A stretch of DNA of 64,000 nt from VXNE01 sp965217825 (lineage in GTDB: Bacteria; Pseudomonadota; Gammaproteobacteria; Pseudomonadales; Azotimanducaceae): assembly GCA_965217825.1 (NCBI GenBank), contig OZ244571.1, forward strand, positions 434,001 to 498,000, written 5' to 3'. Shown piece after piece: positions 9,049-19,119 of this stretch. The notes beneath the pieces are model-generated. The model had not been told where the DNA came from, made no database searches, and was given only the letters and a program-made list of their open reading frames with translations. The first letter of the stretch is position 1. Every line of letters starts with the position of its first letter. The position numbers were made by a program, and so were the translations under genes.

Positions 9049-10247
9049 CGGGACTGGTCGGCATCTGCCTGCTGCCCGTCCTCGCATGGCTCTTGTCCAC
9101 CGACCGGAGGGCCGTCAATTGGAGGACCGTGGGGGGCGCATTTGGATTGCAGGTCGCGGTAGGCGCCGCCGCGCTTTACCTCCCGCCCGGGCGCGCCATC
9201 CTTGAATGGGTCGCCGCCGCCGCCAGCCAGATACTCGACTACAGCCTGGTAGGAATAGAATTCGTATTCGGCAGCCTCGCCTCCGACTCGTTCGGATTCA
9301 TCTTCGCCTTCCGGGTGCTGCCCGTCATCGTCTTCTTCTCGGCATTGATAGCGGTGCTCTACTACCTTCACGTCATGACATGGGTCGTGCGGATCTTTGG
9401 TGGACTGCTGCAGCGCGCGCTCCGCTCCAGTCGGTCGGAATCGATATCCGCGGCGGCCAATGTGGTCGTCGGCCTGGTCGACGCCCCGCTCGTTGTGCGG
9501 CCGTTCATCCCAACCATGACCAGATCCGAGCTGTTCGCCGTCATGGTCGGCGGTCTCGCCACGGTCGCGGGCTCGGTCATGGCCGGCTACGCGGCAGCGG
9601 GCATCGAGTTCAAATACCTGATTGCGGCCTCGTTCATGGCCGCGCCGGGCGGGCTCATGATGGCCAAACTCATGGTTCCGGAAACGGAGGAACCGAAGAA
9701 CGATATCGCGGACCTCGACGAAGGACGCCCCGTCAACATCTTCGACGCGGCGGCCAGCGGCGCGATGCTGGGCCTGCGCATCGCGGCAGCGGTGGGTGCA
9801 ATGCTGATCGCGATCATCGGACTGATCGCGTTGCTGAACGGCATCATTGGCTGGGCGGGCGGATTTTTCGGCGCACCGGATCTGACCTTCCAGCAACTCA
9901 TCGGCTGGTTGTTCATGCCGATCGCGTGGATCGTCGGCGTTCCCTGGGCCGAGGCGGCCGAAGCCGGCAGTTTCATTGGCCAGAAACTCGTCCTGAACGA
10001 GTTCGTCGCCTACCTCGAATTCGCCCCGCACATCCCCGAGCTGTCCGAAGGCACCGTTGTCATCGTCACCTTCGCGCTGTGCGGATTCGCAAACTTCGGT
10101 TCGGTCGCCATATTGCTCGGCGGCCTGAGCGCCATCGCGCCGAATCGCCGGGAGGATATCGCCCGGTTCGGCATGCGTGCGCTGATCGCGGGCACGCTGG
10201 CAAACCTCATGAGCGCTTCACTGGCGGGAATCTTCTTCTGGTTATAG
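9045..10247 (+). CDS. NupC-type concentrative nucleoside transporter
   Basis: The 400-residue polytopic membrane protein has about 8-10 hydrophobic segments. It shows CNT-family features: GFIFAFRVLPVIVFFSALIA, the central SISAAANVVVG motif with EAPL-like DAPLVVRPF, and the late segments TFALCGFANFGSVAILLGG and AIAPNRREDIARFG. This fits a cation-coupled nucleoside symporter of the inner membrane. Its first codon overlaps the hydrolase stop (ATGA). The loop after the fifth segment carries an acidic stretch ETEEPKNDIADLDEG. Nucleoside specificity cannot be read from the sequence. Confidence 0.92.
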   Translation: MTGLVGICLLPVLAWLLSTDRRAVNWRTVGGAFGLQVAVGAAALYLPPGRAILEWVAAAASQILDYSLVGIEFVFGSLASDSFGFIFAFRVLPVIVFFSALIAVLYYLHVMTWVVRIFGGLLQRALRSSRSESISAAANVVVGLVDAPLVVRPFIPTMTRSELFAVMVGGLATVAGSVMAGYAAAGIEFKYLIAASFMAAPGGLMMAKLMVPETEEPKNDIADLDEGRPVNIFDAAASGAMLGLRIAAAVGAMLIAIIGLIALLNGIIGWAGGFFGAPDLTFQQLIGWLFMPIAWIVGVPWAEAAEAGSFIGQKLVLNEFVAYLEFAPHIPELSEGTVVIVTFALCGFANFGSVAILLGGLSAIAPNRREDIARFGMRALIAGTLANLMSASLAGIFFWL

Positions 10248-10340
10248 GTGTGCCGCCCGGGTACCTCAGCCTTCCTCGTGTAGGCGAGCGCCGTCATGGA
10301 GCATGCGGCGTGTCAAGCCATTCTTGCGGTCGGCCGATGT

Positions 10341-11258
10341 CTAATTAGGGGAATTCGTTGACTCCACCAGCAAACCCTCCGGCTCCGGAACCACCAAAGC
10401 ATCTTCCCCGATAGGCGCACCCGTAGGCGTGTAGTTCATTACAAGGGCTTCAAGCATGGGTTTGCGGTTAGATTCCTTTGCGCCTACATGATAGAAGTGC
10501 GGTTGCAGGATCATGTGGTATCTGCCCCACAGCGTATCGATGAGTTCGTTCTGCCGGTGCTGGTTACTATGCCATGTGGACAGAAGGAACCGCGCCCCCG
10601 TTGATCTCAGCGAGTCGCGGAGAAGCATTTCGTGACCTCCGTCCCAACTGTCGTAGTAGTCGACATGTCTTCCCACATAGGGGGGATCACAATACACGAA
10701 GTCGCCGCTCTTCGCGTAGGCTATGGTGGTTTCGAAGTCCTGGCACTCGAACCTCCATTCCGACTCGTTCATCACCTTCCTGAACCGTTCGACCTGGTTG
10801 ACGATTTTCGTCACGTAGGCCGGAGCGAAACGTTGCGGCTTATGCCCGAAGGGGACATTGAACCCGCCGCTCTTGTTGAAGCGGATGACGCCATTAAAGC
10901 AAGAACGGTTCAAGAAGAGGAAGTCCAATGGCTCGTGGGTCGAATTGAATCTTTCCCGCACCTCGTAGTAGTAGTCCTTACCTCGCTCAGAGAGAAAATA
11001 TCCCTCTCGTTGGAGAAACGCCCTCGTTGTGTATCCGTCAATACTCCCGTCCTGTATCGCTTTGTAGAATCGAACCACATGCGGATTTGCGTCAGCAAGT
11101 AACGCCCTCGCCGGAGCAACGTTGAGGGCGACCACCCCAGACCCGAGAAAAGGTTCGACCCAGAGGCCCTCGTGGTCTCGTTCAATCGTACGGAGTATCA
11201 GCGGAACGAGTTTCGTCTTGATTCCCTGGCACTTGATTGGAGGAACGAGTACTCGCAT
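10341..11258 (-). CDS. D12-class DNA N6-adenine methyltransferase
   Basis: This 305-residue Dam/DpnII-type methyltransferase has the N-terminal PPIKCQGIKTKLVP (equivalent of KWxGGK), the SAM-binding motif EPFLGSGVVALN and the catalytic DPPY motif (residues about 193-196). It transfers a methyl group from SAM to adenine; the recognition site cannot be read from sequence, though Dam-like enzymes often recognise GATC. No restriction endonuclease is recognisable beside it, and the IS element starts 167 bp upstream of its start codon. It is therefore probably a solitary (orphan or phage-derived) methylase, or the survivor of a restriction module. Confidence 0.88.
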   Translation of the reverse strand: MRVLVPPIKCQGIKTKLVPLILRTIERDHEGLWVEPFLGSGVVALNVAPARALLADANPHVVRFYKAIQDGSIDGYTTRAFLQREGYFLSERGKDYYYEVRERFNSTHEPLDFLFLNRSCFNGVIRFNKSGGFNVPFGHKPQRFAPAYVTKIVNQVERFRKVMNESEWRFECQDFETTIAYAKSGDFVYCDPPYVGRHVDYYDSWDGGHEMLLRDSLRSTGARFLLSTWHSNQHRQNELIDTLWGRYHMILQPHFYHVGAKESNRKPMLEALVMNYTPTGAPIGEDALVVPEPEGLLVESTNSPN

Positions 11259-11424
11259 TCACCTTCTCCTTTGCGTCGACTTGGAAACGATCATTGTCGT
11301 ATCTCCGCCACGATCAATAAACGCGGCTTCGACCGCAGAGCGGAGCAGCGGCCGGGGTCCGTCTCAACCGCCGACGGGACGCAACACATGCCTTGTCGGT
11401 CTGAGGCGAAGCCTCTCTAGACTA

Positions 11425-13167
11425 GTTCTTGTCCGTATAAGGACGAGCCTTGGAATCGAGGCTGGGTTGGAGCGGGCCGATCATTGTCTCACACGCCTCG
11501 CCGGGCGACAAAAAATGGCCGATCCCGGACGATCCCGGATGGGTCCCGGCCCATCTCGCCCTCCGCGGGCGCTTCCCGGCGCCCGTTTCGCCGGACAATC
11601 TGCCGTTTCGGAGCGGACGGGCAAGGGGCGCCCGCCGGTTTTCCGAACCGGTCCGCGACAACGGGCGATCGGGGGCGTCAGACAGGTTTGGGCCGCAGCC
11701 GAACGAGGCGCATCAGGTTGTGCGCGAACACCGCCGACTGCACGTAGGCCTTGAAGCGCGGCAGGCCGCGCCAGCGGCAGAGGCCGAGGCCGAAGCACCG
11801 CTTCAGGTACGAGATGCCCGCCTCGATGCCGGCGCGGAAGCGCTTCAGCCGCGCGTACAGCCACGACGACGGGGTCATGTCCGCGACCTTGATGCCGCGC
11901 TTCTTGTTGAACACGACATGCGCCACCCCCAAGTCCTTCGCCTCCTTCAGGTTCCCGCGCGACGCGTAGCCGCCGTCGAACGCCGCCCGCGACGGCGCCG
12001 CGCCGTAGTGCTCGACATGCCGCTCCACCATCGGCAGGCAGCGCGCGCTGTCAGCCGGATTGCCGTCCTCCACCACCGCGTCCAGCACCAGCCCGCTGCG
12101 CCCGGTGGTGAAGTTGACCTTGTGCCCGTAGTGCGTCTTGCGCCCGCCCTTGCGGATGATGTCCGTGTGCGGCTCGAACAGGCTCACAATCTTCTCCGCC
12201 GCCGGCACCGTCTCGCCCTCGAACACCCGCCGCGTCGTCTGATCCACCACGCGGGCGAGCAGATCGCCGTATTCGGCGGCGGTCTCCGCCCACGCCCGCG
12301 CCCAGGGCGTCCCCGCCGCCGACACCGCCGGCAGCGCCGCCTCGACATAGCCGACCGTCCGCGCCAGCAGCCGCAGCAGCTTGCGGTAGGTCCGCGCCCG
12401 CTTCGCCGCGCCGCGTTGCGACCCGATCTCCAGGGCGCGTCGCTTCGCCGCACGGCGGTGATCGTGGAAGCGCACCGCGTCCGCCCCCAGCTCCTTGCGC
12501 GCCGCGACCAGCAGCCGCGTCAGCACGCGCACGCCGTCGCGCAGCAGCTGGCTGTCCGAAGGCTCCAGAATGTGCGTATGGGTCACCGTGCTGTCGACGC
12601 GGACTTGATCCCCCGGCTCGACCTTCTCGTCGCGCGCCGCGCCCAGCAAGCAGCGGTTGATGCGCTCCCAGGTCTCGGCGCGGATCGAGCCGATGGTCGA
12701 CTGCAGCGCCGATTTGCCCGGCAGCCGCCCCGCCTCCACCCGCGCGAAGCGCCGCGCCGAAAGCGAGTCCCGCAGCGCGAACTCCAGGCCCCGGTACGTC
12801 TCCTGGCGCAGATGCTTGAGCACCGCGCAGCGCAGCACCGTCTCGCAGCTCAGGCCGCGGCGGCCGCGCCCCGACCCCGACCGCGCGCCGAGGTCGGCGG
12901 CGATCTCGGCGAGCAGCTCCGGGTGCGCGTCCAGCCACGCGGACGCCCGCTCCAGCTCGACGGCGACGGGGTGGTCCACGGCTTGCGGATCGAATAAGCT
13001 TGTTTGCGCGTTGCGTTTTTCGCGCATTCGCACCTCCGGCGTTTTGGCTTTTCCAATGTTTTCATTGGGTTACGAAAACAGAGGATATCCGAAACGCCGG
13101 TTCAAAGCCACTCTTTTCGCTATTTTCTCCAATATAATCAATGCGTTGAGAGTTTTCGGACAAGAAC
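11425..13167 (-). mobile_element. Insertion sequence, copy 1 (1743 bp)
   Basis: This is a complete IS with 11-bp perfect terminal inverted repeats (gttcttgtccg at the left, its complement at the right). A second copy of the same length lies at 37382-39124 and appears identical throughout. The flanks carry a 7-bp direct repeat (tagacta at 11418-11424 and 13168-13174; 8 bp if the last IS base is counted as target). It encodes one DDE transposase on the minus strand. The leader between transposase start and right end contains a 9-bp inverted repeat (ccggcgttt ... aaacgccgg). The family is not certain; the transposase suggests an ISNCY- or IS1182-like group. Confidence 0.92.
11678..13033 (-). CDS. 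DDE transposase of IS copy 1
   Basis: The 451-residue transposase has an N-terminal helical DNA-binding region with SCETVLRCAVLKHLRQ, followed by an RNase-H-like catalytic core. The likely catalytic acids are the Asp in VRVDSTVTHTH, the Asp in AAFDGGYASRGN, and the Glu in AGIEAGISYLKR. The pattern of a VDST first-Asp motif followed by PSDSQLLRDGVRVLTR is typical of a large transposase group related to ISNCY/IS1182 families. The start is the ATG at 13033. The encoded protein is identical to that of copy 2. Large overlapping open frames on both strands here reflect the high GC content and are not separate genes. Confidence 0.9.
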   Translation of the reverse strand: MRMREKRNAQTSLFDPQAVDHPVAVELERASAWLDAHPELLAEIAADLGARSGSGRGRRGLSCETVLRCAVLKHLRQETYRGLEFALRDSLSARRFARVEAGRLPGKSALQSTIGSIRAETWERINRCLLGAARDEKVEPGDQVRVDSTVTHTHILEPSDSQLLRDGVRVLTRLLVAARKELGADAVRFHDHRRAAKRRALEIGSQRGAAKRARTYRKLLRLLARTVGYVEAALPAVSAAGTPWARAWAETAAEYGDLLARVVDQTTRRVFEGETVPAAEKIVSLFEPHTDIIRKGGRKTHYGHKVNFTTGRSGLVLDAVVEDGNPADSARCLPMVERHVEHYGAAPSRAAFDGGYASRGNLKEAKDLGVAHVVFNKKRGIKVADMTPSSWLYARLKRFRAGIEAGISYLKRCFGLGLCRWRGLPRFKAYVQSAVFAHNLMRLVRLRPKPV

Positions 13168-13264
13168 TAGACTAGGGCGGCAAGTTAGACAGGCAACCAG
13201 CGCGGATATCGCACCAAGAGCCGCGATGAGGCCTTGGCCGGGCCGAGCTGACCGGTCTCCCCGG

Positions 13265-14569
<1,305 letters not shown>

Positions 14570-14716
14570 CTACTTTCCTCTCTTTGTTTCTATTTCTGCT
14601 CTCTCTCGCCTCTCGTGTGGCTCTCTCTTCTTGTTGTGTTACGTGCTATCGGTTTGCACTCTTGTTTTCCCCGGCAGGGTCTGTTCTGTCTGTTCCGTGT
14701 TCTCTTCTGGCTACCG

Positions 14717-17700
14717 CTACTGGCATGCCTCGCATTCCGGATCATCGATGGCGCATATCTGAGGCGCGGTGGAACCGCTGGCGCTTGCCGTCCTCGCGGC
14801 GCCCGCATCCACCGCGTTCAATGTACCCGTGGTATCGAGCGTCGACTTCTCCGTCGCCGTCGCTCCGAGCGACCGCAGGTAGTAGGTGGTCTTCAAGCCC
14901 CTGAGCCACGCCATGCGGTAGGTGACGTCGAGTTTCTTGCCGTCGGCGTCGGCCATGTACAGGTTGAGGGACTGCGCCTGGTCGATCCACTTCTGCCGCC
15001 GGCTCGCCGCGTCGACGATCCATCGCGGCGCGATTTCGAAGGCCGTCGCGTAAAGCTCCTTCAGATCCGGGGGTACGCGGTCGATTCGTCTCACGCTGCC
15101 GTCGTAGTACTTGAGGTCGTTCACCATCACCGAATCCCACAGGCCACGCTGCTTGAGATCGTGGACAAGATAGGGATTGGCGACGGTGAACTCGCCGGAC
15201 AGGTTCGATTTCACGAACAGGTTTTCGTAGGTCGGTTCGATCGACTGCGACACGCCGACGACGTTCGCGATAGTTGCCGTCGGCGCGATGGCCATGACAT
15301 TGGAATTGCGCATGCCGCGCTTTCGCACCTTGTCGCGCAGGCCATCCCAATCCAGCGTGGTGGAAAACTCGACTTCCAGGCAGCCCGACGGCCGCTCTTC
15401 GCCGAGGCGCTTGAGCGAGTCGATGGGCAGGATGCCCCGGCTCCATAAAGATCCCTCGAAGCTGGCATAGCTGCCGCGTTCCTTGGCGAGTTTCGACGAA
15501 GCGTCGATGGCGCAGTAGGAAATCACTTCCATCGAACGGTCGGCGAATGCAACCGCGTCGTCGGAGCCGTAGGGGATACGCAGTTCGTACAGCGCATCCT
15601 GAAACCCCATGATGCCGAGCCCCACGGGGCGGTGTCGCATATTGGAGCGGCGCGCCTGGGGCACGGAGTAGTAGTTGATGTCGATGACGTTATCGAGCAT
15701 CCGCACCGCCGTGCGCACCGTCTTCCTGATCTTCTTGAGGTCGAGCGCGCCCTTTTTCGCATCCAAGTGCTGTGTCAGGTTCAGGGAGCCCAGATTGCAC
15801 ACGGCGATTTCGTCCGCAGACGTATTCAGTGTGATCTCGGTGCATAGATTGGAGGAATGCACCACCCCGGTATGCTGCTGGGGCGACCGGATGTTGCAGC
15901 TATCCTTGAACGTGATCCACGGATGCCCGGTCTCGAAAAGCATGGACAGCATCTTGCGCCAGAGGTCCACCGCCCGAATCCGTTTGTGCAACAGCCTGCC
16001 CGGATCCTCGGCGATCATGGCTTCGTATTCCTCGTAGCGCTGCTGGAAGGCGCTCCCGTAAAGGTCGTGCAAGTCGGCAACCTCGTTCGGCGAGAACAGC
16101 GTCCACTCGGCATCGTCGAACAGGCGCTGCATGAACAGGTCCGGCACCCAGTTGGCGGTGTTCATGTCATGGGTGCGGCGACGATCATCGCCGGTGTTCT
16201 TCCGCAGTTCGAGAAACTCCTCGATGTCGAGGTGCCATGTCTCGATGTAGGCGCATACCGCGCCCTTGCGCTTGCCGCCGTTGTGGGCGAGACCGCTGGT
16301 GGTCATGTAGGATTCATCGCCTTCCACCTTGAGGTCCATCACGAACGGCGTCGGCGGCAACGGCCCGACAGTGCGAACGCGGCTGAACACCCAGTTCTTC
16401 ACGACCAGCCAGTTCCGCTTGGTCAGGGGCTTGCAATTCAGCCGCTCGGCCAGTTCCGGCAGGGCGGGAATACGGATATCGTAGCTCTTGACGATGCCTC
16501 TGAATCCCGTCCTGGAGCCGTCGTCGCGGGTGGCCTCGTGGTTCTGGCGGCGCTCGCGGTACTGTCCGGCCGTTGGCACGCCGAGGCGCAGCATCTGGTA
16601 GCGAACCCCCTCGGCGAGGGCTTCTGACGTACTCGTGAAGTAGATCTCCTTGCCCCGGCTGATGCCGCCGTCGGTTTCCAGGAGCCCCTGCAGCAGGGCC
16701 AGTGCCTGAGACCCGGGCAGGTGACTGAAGCGCCGCGCGATCCGTTTCTGTCCATTCGGTCCGTACAGATCCTCGCGGGTGAACTCGAGGTTGCGCAGCC
16801 CGGCTCCCCGGTATTGTCCGGTCGTGCCATCGCGCTTGAGGCCGATGCCCGCAGACCAGTGGATCTGCCGATACCGTTCCCCGCGGCCGGTCACCCAGAA
16901 GTGAATGCCCCGCTCGTTGAGATAGGTGGTCACGAAGTCTAGATGGGCGTCTCGCGTCGGGTTGCCCGACACGCCCCACTCCAATCCGCTTTTCGCACAG
17001 TGGCCGTCGCCAAGCAGGATTCCGTACATCCGCGCATCGTCTTCGTCGAATCCCGCGACCGGCACGACCTCCTGCGGTATCACCTGCGCCACGTAATCGC
17101 CGGTCCGCAGGTTGCCAGCGTCCACCCATTCGGGCTTGGTCTTGCCTTTTGCGAGCCATTCGGCGAGCCATTCGTAACTCCGACTCGCGGCCTGTTCCAT
17201 GGGGATACCGCGTATGGCCCACAGGGGATGGCCTGCGGTGACCTTGAGCGGCGCGATCGAGTGCTTTACGCGCACTTCCACCATTGGATCGGTCTGGTTG
17301 TAGGCGAACGTCTTCCGGACCTCGCGGTACGCGCCTCGCTGGCCGAGAACCAGGTCGCCGGCGGCGACGTCACGCAACGCCTTGACGCCGTCGGCGGTAT
17401 GCACGCGGGTGTCGGGGTCGAAGCACTGATTGACCGCTACCGCAGTGTCGTTGACGACCTTGAGGAACGGCACGACCCCCTGGGACTTCCCATTGGTTCC
17501 CTTGATGTACGACCCGAGCGCGCGTACCGGCGTCCAGTCGTTGCCGAGCCCGCCAGCCCACTTGGACAGCAGCGCATTGTCGCGAATGGCGCTGTAGATG
17601 CCATCGAGGTCGTCCGCCACCGTCGTCAGGAAACAGGACGACAACTGCGGTCGCCGCGTACCCGCATTGAACAGCGTCGGCGTCGAACTCATGTAGTCGA

Positions 17701-18790
17701 ACGAAGACAGGAGGTCATAGAACTCGATAGCGCGTTCCTCCGGTTCGTTTTCCTGGACGGAAAGTCCCATAGCAACGCGCATGAAAAAGACCTGCGGCAA
17801 CTCGAACCTGACATCGTTCGAGTGGATGAAATATCGGTCGTAGAGTGTCTGCAGCCCGAGGTAGGTGAACTGCAGGTCGCGTTCGGGTTTGAGCGCCGCG
17901 CCGAGCCTTTCGAGATCGAAACGCTGCAGTTCGGGGGCCAGCAACTCCAGCTTGACGCCGCGCGCGACGAAGGCCGCAAGCGCTTTCCCGTACAGCCTCG
18001 CCATTTCCGCCTGGGTGGCCCGGTAGTCGGCCGCCCCCGGAAGGCGCACATCGAGGAAGGAGAGGGCTTCCGAGCGCAGTTGATCCATCAGCAGGCGCGC
18101 GGTGACGTAAGTGTAGTCAGGTTCCTCCTCGATCAGCGTGCGCGCCGTCATGACCAGGGTCGTGGCGACATCGCGCGCCGCGATGCCGTCGTACATGTTG
18201 CGCTGGGACTCCTCCATGACGCGCGCGGCGGCGACATCGCGCAACCCCGCGCAGGCTTCGTCGACGAGCGTCCGCATCCGGTCGGTGTCCAGCGGATGCC
18301 GCGCGCCATCTTCGCCGACCACCTGTATCTCGGGCATTGGTGCCCGCACCCCCGCCTTGGCCGCAAGCTCCTCGCGCAGCCGCGCGTGCTCTTCGCGATA
18401 CAGCACGTAGCTGCGCGCGACCTTGTGCTCGCTTCCGCGCATGAGCGCGAGTTCGACCTGGTCCTGTATGTCCTCGATGTGGATGGTTCCGCCAGACGGG
18501 AAGCGCCGTTCGAATACGCCCGTGACGACTCCGGTGAGGTCCGATACGCGTTCGCGAATGCGCGACGATGCCGCCGCAGTGCCGCCTTCGGCGGCGAGAA
18601 AGGCCTTGGTTATCGCGACTGCGATCTTGTCGTCGGTATACGGCACGACGGTGCCGTTGCGCTTGATGACCCGGAGCTGGCCCGGCGCCGTGGCGGCGAT
18701 GGATGGAGTGATGGCCCGTGTCGTCGCTTCGCCGCTTCCGTTGAGCTTGTCCGCTAAGGTTGATCGGTCGGTGACGACTTCGGATTGCAT
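14717..18790 (-). CDS. nrdA: Class I ribonucleotide reductase alpha subunit, intein-containing
   Basis: The 1357-residue precursor contains a 382-residue intein; the mature extein would be about 975 residues. It has an N-terminal ATP-cone (RVIKRNGTVVPYTDDKI). The R1 core has the active-site Cys in QLSSCFL, the NLCTEI motif with the radical Cys, and the partner Cys in AVCNLGSLN. The redox pair is at the C terminus (CAIDDPECEACQ). All catalytic residues are present. The start is the ATG at 18790, preceded at seven nucleotides by AAGGAG; a longer frame upstream is not used. nrdB follows in the same orientation. An NrdR box lies upstream, so repression by NrdR is expected. The 5' half ends with the extein motif AVNQ and the 3' half resumes with GGKRKG. 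Confidence 0.95.
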   Translation of the reverse strand: MQSEVVTDRSTLADKLNGSGEATTRAITPSIAATAPGQLRVIKRNGTVVPYTDDKIAVAITKAFLAAEGGTAAASSRIRERVSDLTGVVTGVFERRFPSGGTIHIEDIQDQVELALMRGSEHKVARSYVLYREEHARLREELAAKAGVRAPMPEIQVVGEDGARHPLDTDRMRTLVDEACAGLRDVAAARVMEESQRNMYDGIAARDVATTLVMTARTLIEEEPDYTYVTARLLMDQLRSEALSFLDVRLPGAADYRATQAEMARLYGKALAAFVARGVKLELLAPELQRFDLERLGAALKPERDLQFTYLGLQTLYDRYFIHSNDVRFELPQVFFMRVAMGLSVQENEPEERAIEFYDLLSSFDYMSSTPTLFNAGTRRPQLSSCFLTTVADDLDGIYSAIRDNALLSKWAGGLGNDWTPVRALGSYIKGTNGKSQGVVPFLKVVNDTAVAVNQCFDPDTRVHTADGVKALRDVAAGDLVLGQRGAYREVRKTFAYNQTDPMVEVRVKHSIAPLKVTAGHPLWAIRGIPMEQAASRSYEWLAEWLAKGKTKPEWVDAGNLRTGDYVAQVIPQEVVPVAGFDEDDARMYGILLGDGHCAKSGLEWGVSGNPTRDAHLDFVTTYLNERGIHFWVTGRGERYRQIHWSAGIGLKRDGTTGQYRGAGLRNLEFTREDLYGPNGQKRIARRFSHLPGSQALALLQGLLETDGGISRGKEIYFTSTSEALAEGVRYQMLRLGVPTAGQYRERRQNHEATRDDGSRTGFRGIVKSYDIRIPALPELAERLNCKPLTKRNWLVVKNWVFSRVRTVGPLPPTPFVMDLKVEGDESYMTTSGLAHNGGKRKGAVCAYIETWHLDIEEFLELRKNTGDDRRRTHDMNTANWVPDLFMQRLFDDAEWTLFSPNEVADLHDLYGSAFQQRYEEYEAMIAEDPGRLLHKRIRAVDLWRKMLSMLFETGHPWITFKDSCNIRSPQQHTGVVHSSNLCTEITLNTSADEIAVCNLGSLNLTQHLDAKKGALDLKKIRKTVRTAVRMLDNVIDINYYSVPQARRSNMRHRPVGLGIMGFQDALYELRIPYGSDDAVAFADRSMEVISYCAIDASSKLAKERGSYASFEGSLWSRGILPIDSLKRLGEERPSGCLEVEFSTTLDWDGLRDKVRKRGMRNSNVMAIAPTATIANVVGVSQSIEPTYENLFVKSNLSGEFTVANPYLVHDLKQRGLWDSVMVNDLKYYDGSVRRIDRVPPDLKELYATAFEIAPRWIVDAASRRQKWIDQAQSLNLYMADADGKKLDVTYRMAWLRGLKTTYYLRSLGATATEKSTLDTTGTLNAVDAGAARTASASGSTAPQICAIDDPECEACQ
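16280..17425 (-). other. Intein with LAGLIDADG-type homing endonuclease inside NrdA
   Basis: This 382-codon in-frame insertion splits the conserved NrdA motif AVNQ/GGKRKG. The N-terminal splicing block starts CFDPDTRVHTADG, and block B is KVTAGHPLW with the conserved Thr and His. The C-terminal blocks read VMDLKVEGDESYMTTSG then LAHN, so the penultimate His and terminal Asn are present. Two LAGLIDADG-like segments lie in the middle (YGILLGDGH and LLQGLLETDGG), each with its acidic residue, suggesting an intact homing endonuclease. Removing the insert restores a normal NrdA sequence. Unusually, the residue after the terminal Asn is Gly instead of Cys, Ser or Thr; I checked this codon on the DNA (AAC GGC GGC AAG). 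Confidence 0.93.
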
Positions 18791-18796
18791 ACGATT

Positions 18797-18802
18797 CTCC
18801 TT
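18797..18802 (-). promoter_or_regulatory. Ribosome binding site of nrdA
   Basis: On the minus strand this reads AAGGAG, six bases before the ATG at 18790. It decides the start of nrdA: the open frame continues upstream to 18919 but without a comparable site or conserved residues. Confidence 0.75.
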
Positions 18803-18951
18803 AAGGCATTGAGCTTTCGACTCATCGAAAGCCATGCACCCATGAATCGACGACGCATCGCGCAGCAAGCTGTTTGAGTCTCGCCACCGGTTGCGGCGCG
18901 CCGCGAATTCAAGCGGCATACGATCTGTATTATTTCAGTTCTCCGAAGAAA

Positions 18952-18967
18952 ACACTACATTTTGTGT
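18952..18967 (-). promoter_or_regulatory. NrdR box upstream of nrdA
   Basis: The 16-mer ACACTACATTTTGTGT matches the known NrdR operator consensus (ACACWATATATWGTGT) at 14 of 16 positions, including both outer ACAC/GTGT arms. It lies about 160 bp upstream of the nrdA start. A second, degenerate box may lie 32 bp further upstream at about 18984-18999 (9 of 16 positions). Spacing by about three helical turns is typical of NrdR box pairs. AT-rich sequence just downstream (reading AATAAT on the minus strand near 18928-18936) could be the -10. The remaining sequence to the glpK start holds no other gene. Confidence 0.75.
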
Positions 18968-19119
18968 TTACGCAGCTTCCGCTGCACTGAATAGGCCGTT
19001 TCCTCTCTCTCGACGGGGACTGTTCTGTGGAGCGCCTGTGGGCAAGCGGTTGAGATCCGTGGGCACAAGAATTTGGGTCCAGCTTGTCCTGGTCCGGCGC
19101 AAGGGGCAGTCTTCCTTCA

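Noticed and set aside
11172..11420. An 82-residue plus-strand frame between the adenine methylase and IS copy 1, considered as a truncated partner gene
   Set aside because: It overlaps the methylase 5' end in antisense and has no recognisable motif. Minus-strand frames here are also short and contain stops. No interrupted gene could be rebuilt across IS copy 1.
11450..12997. A 515-residue plus-strand frame within the IS element (repeated at 37407-38954)
   Set aside because: It is antisense to the transposase, rich in Arg, Pro and Gln, and shows no protein features; a shadow of high GC.
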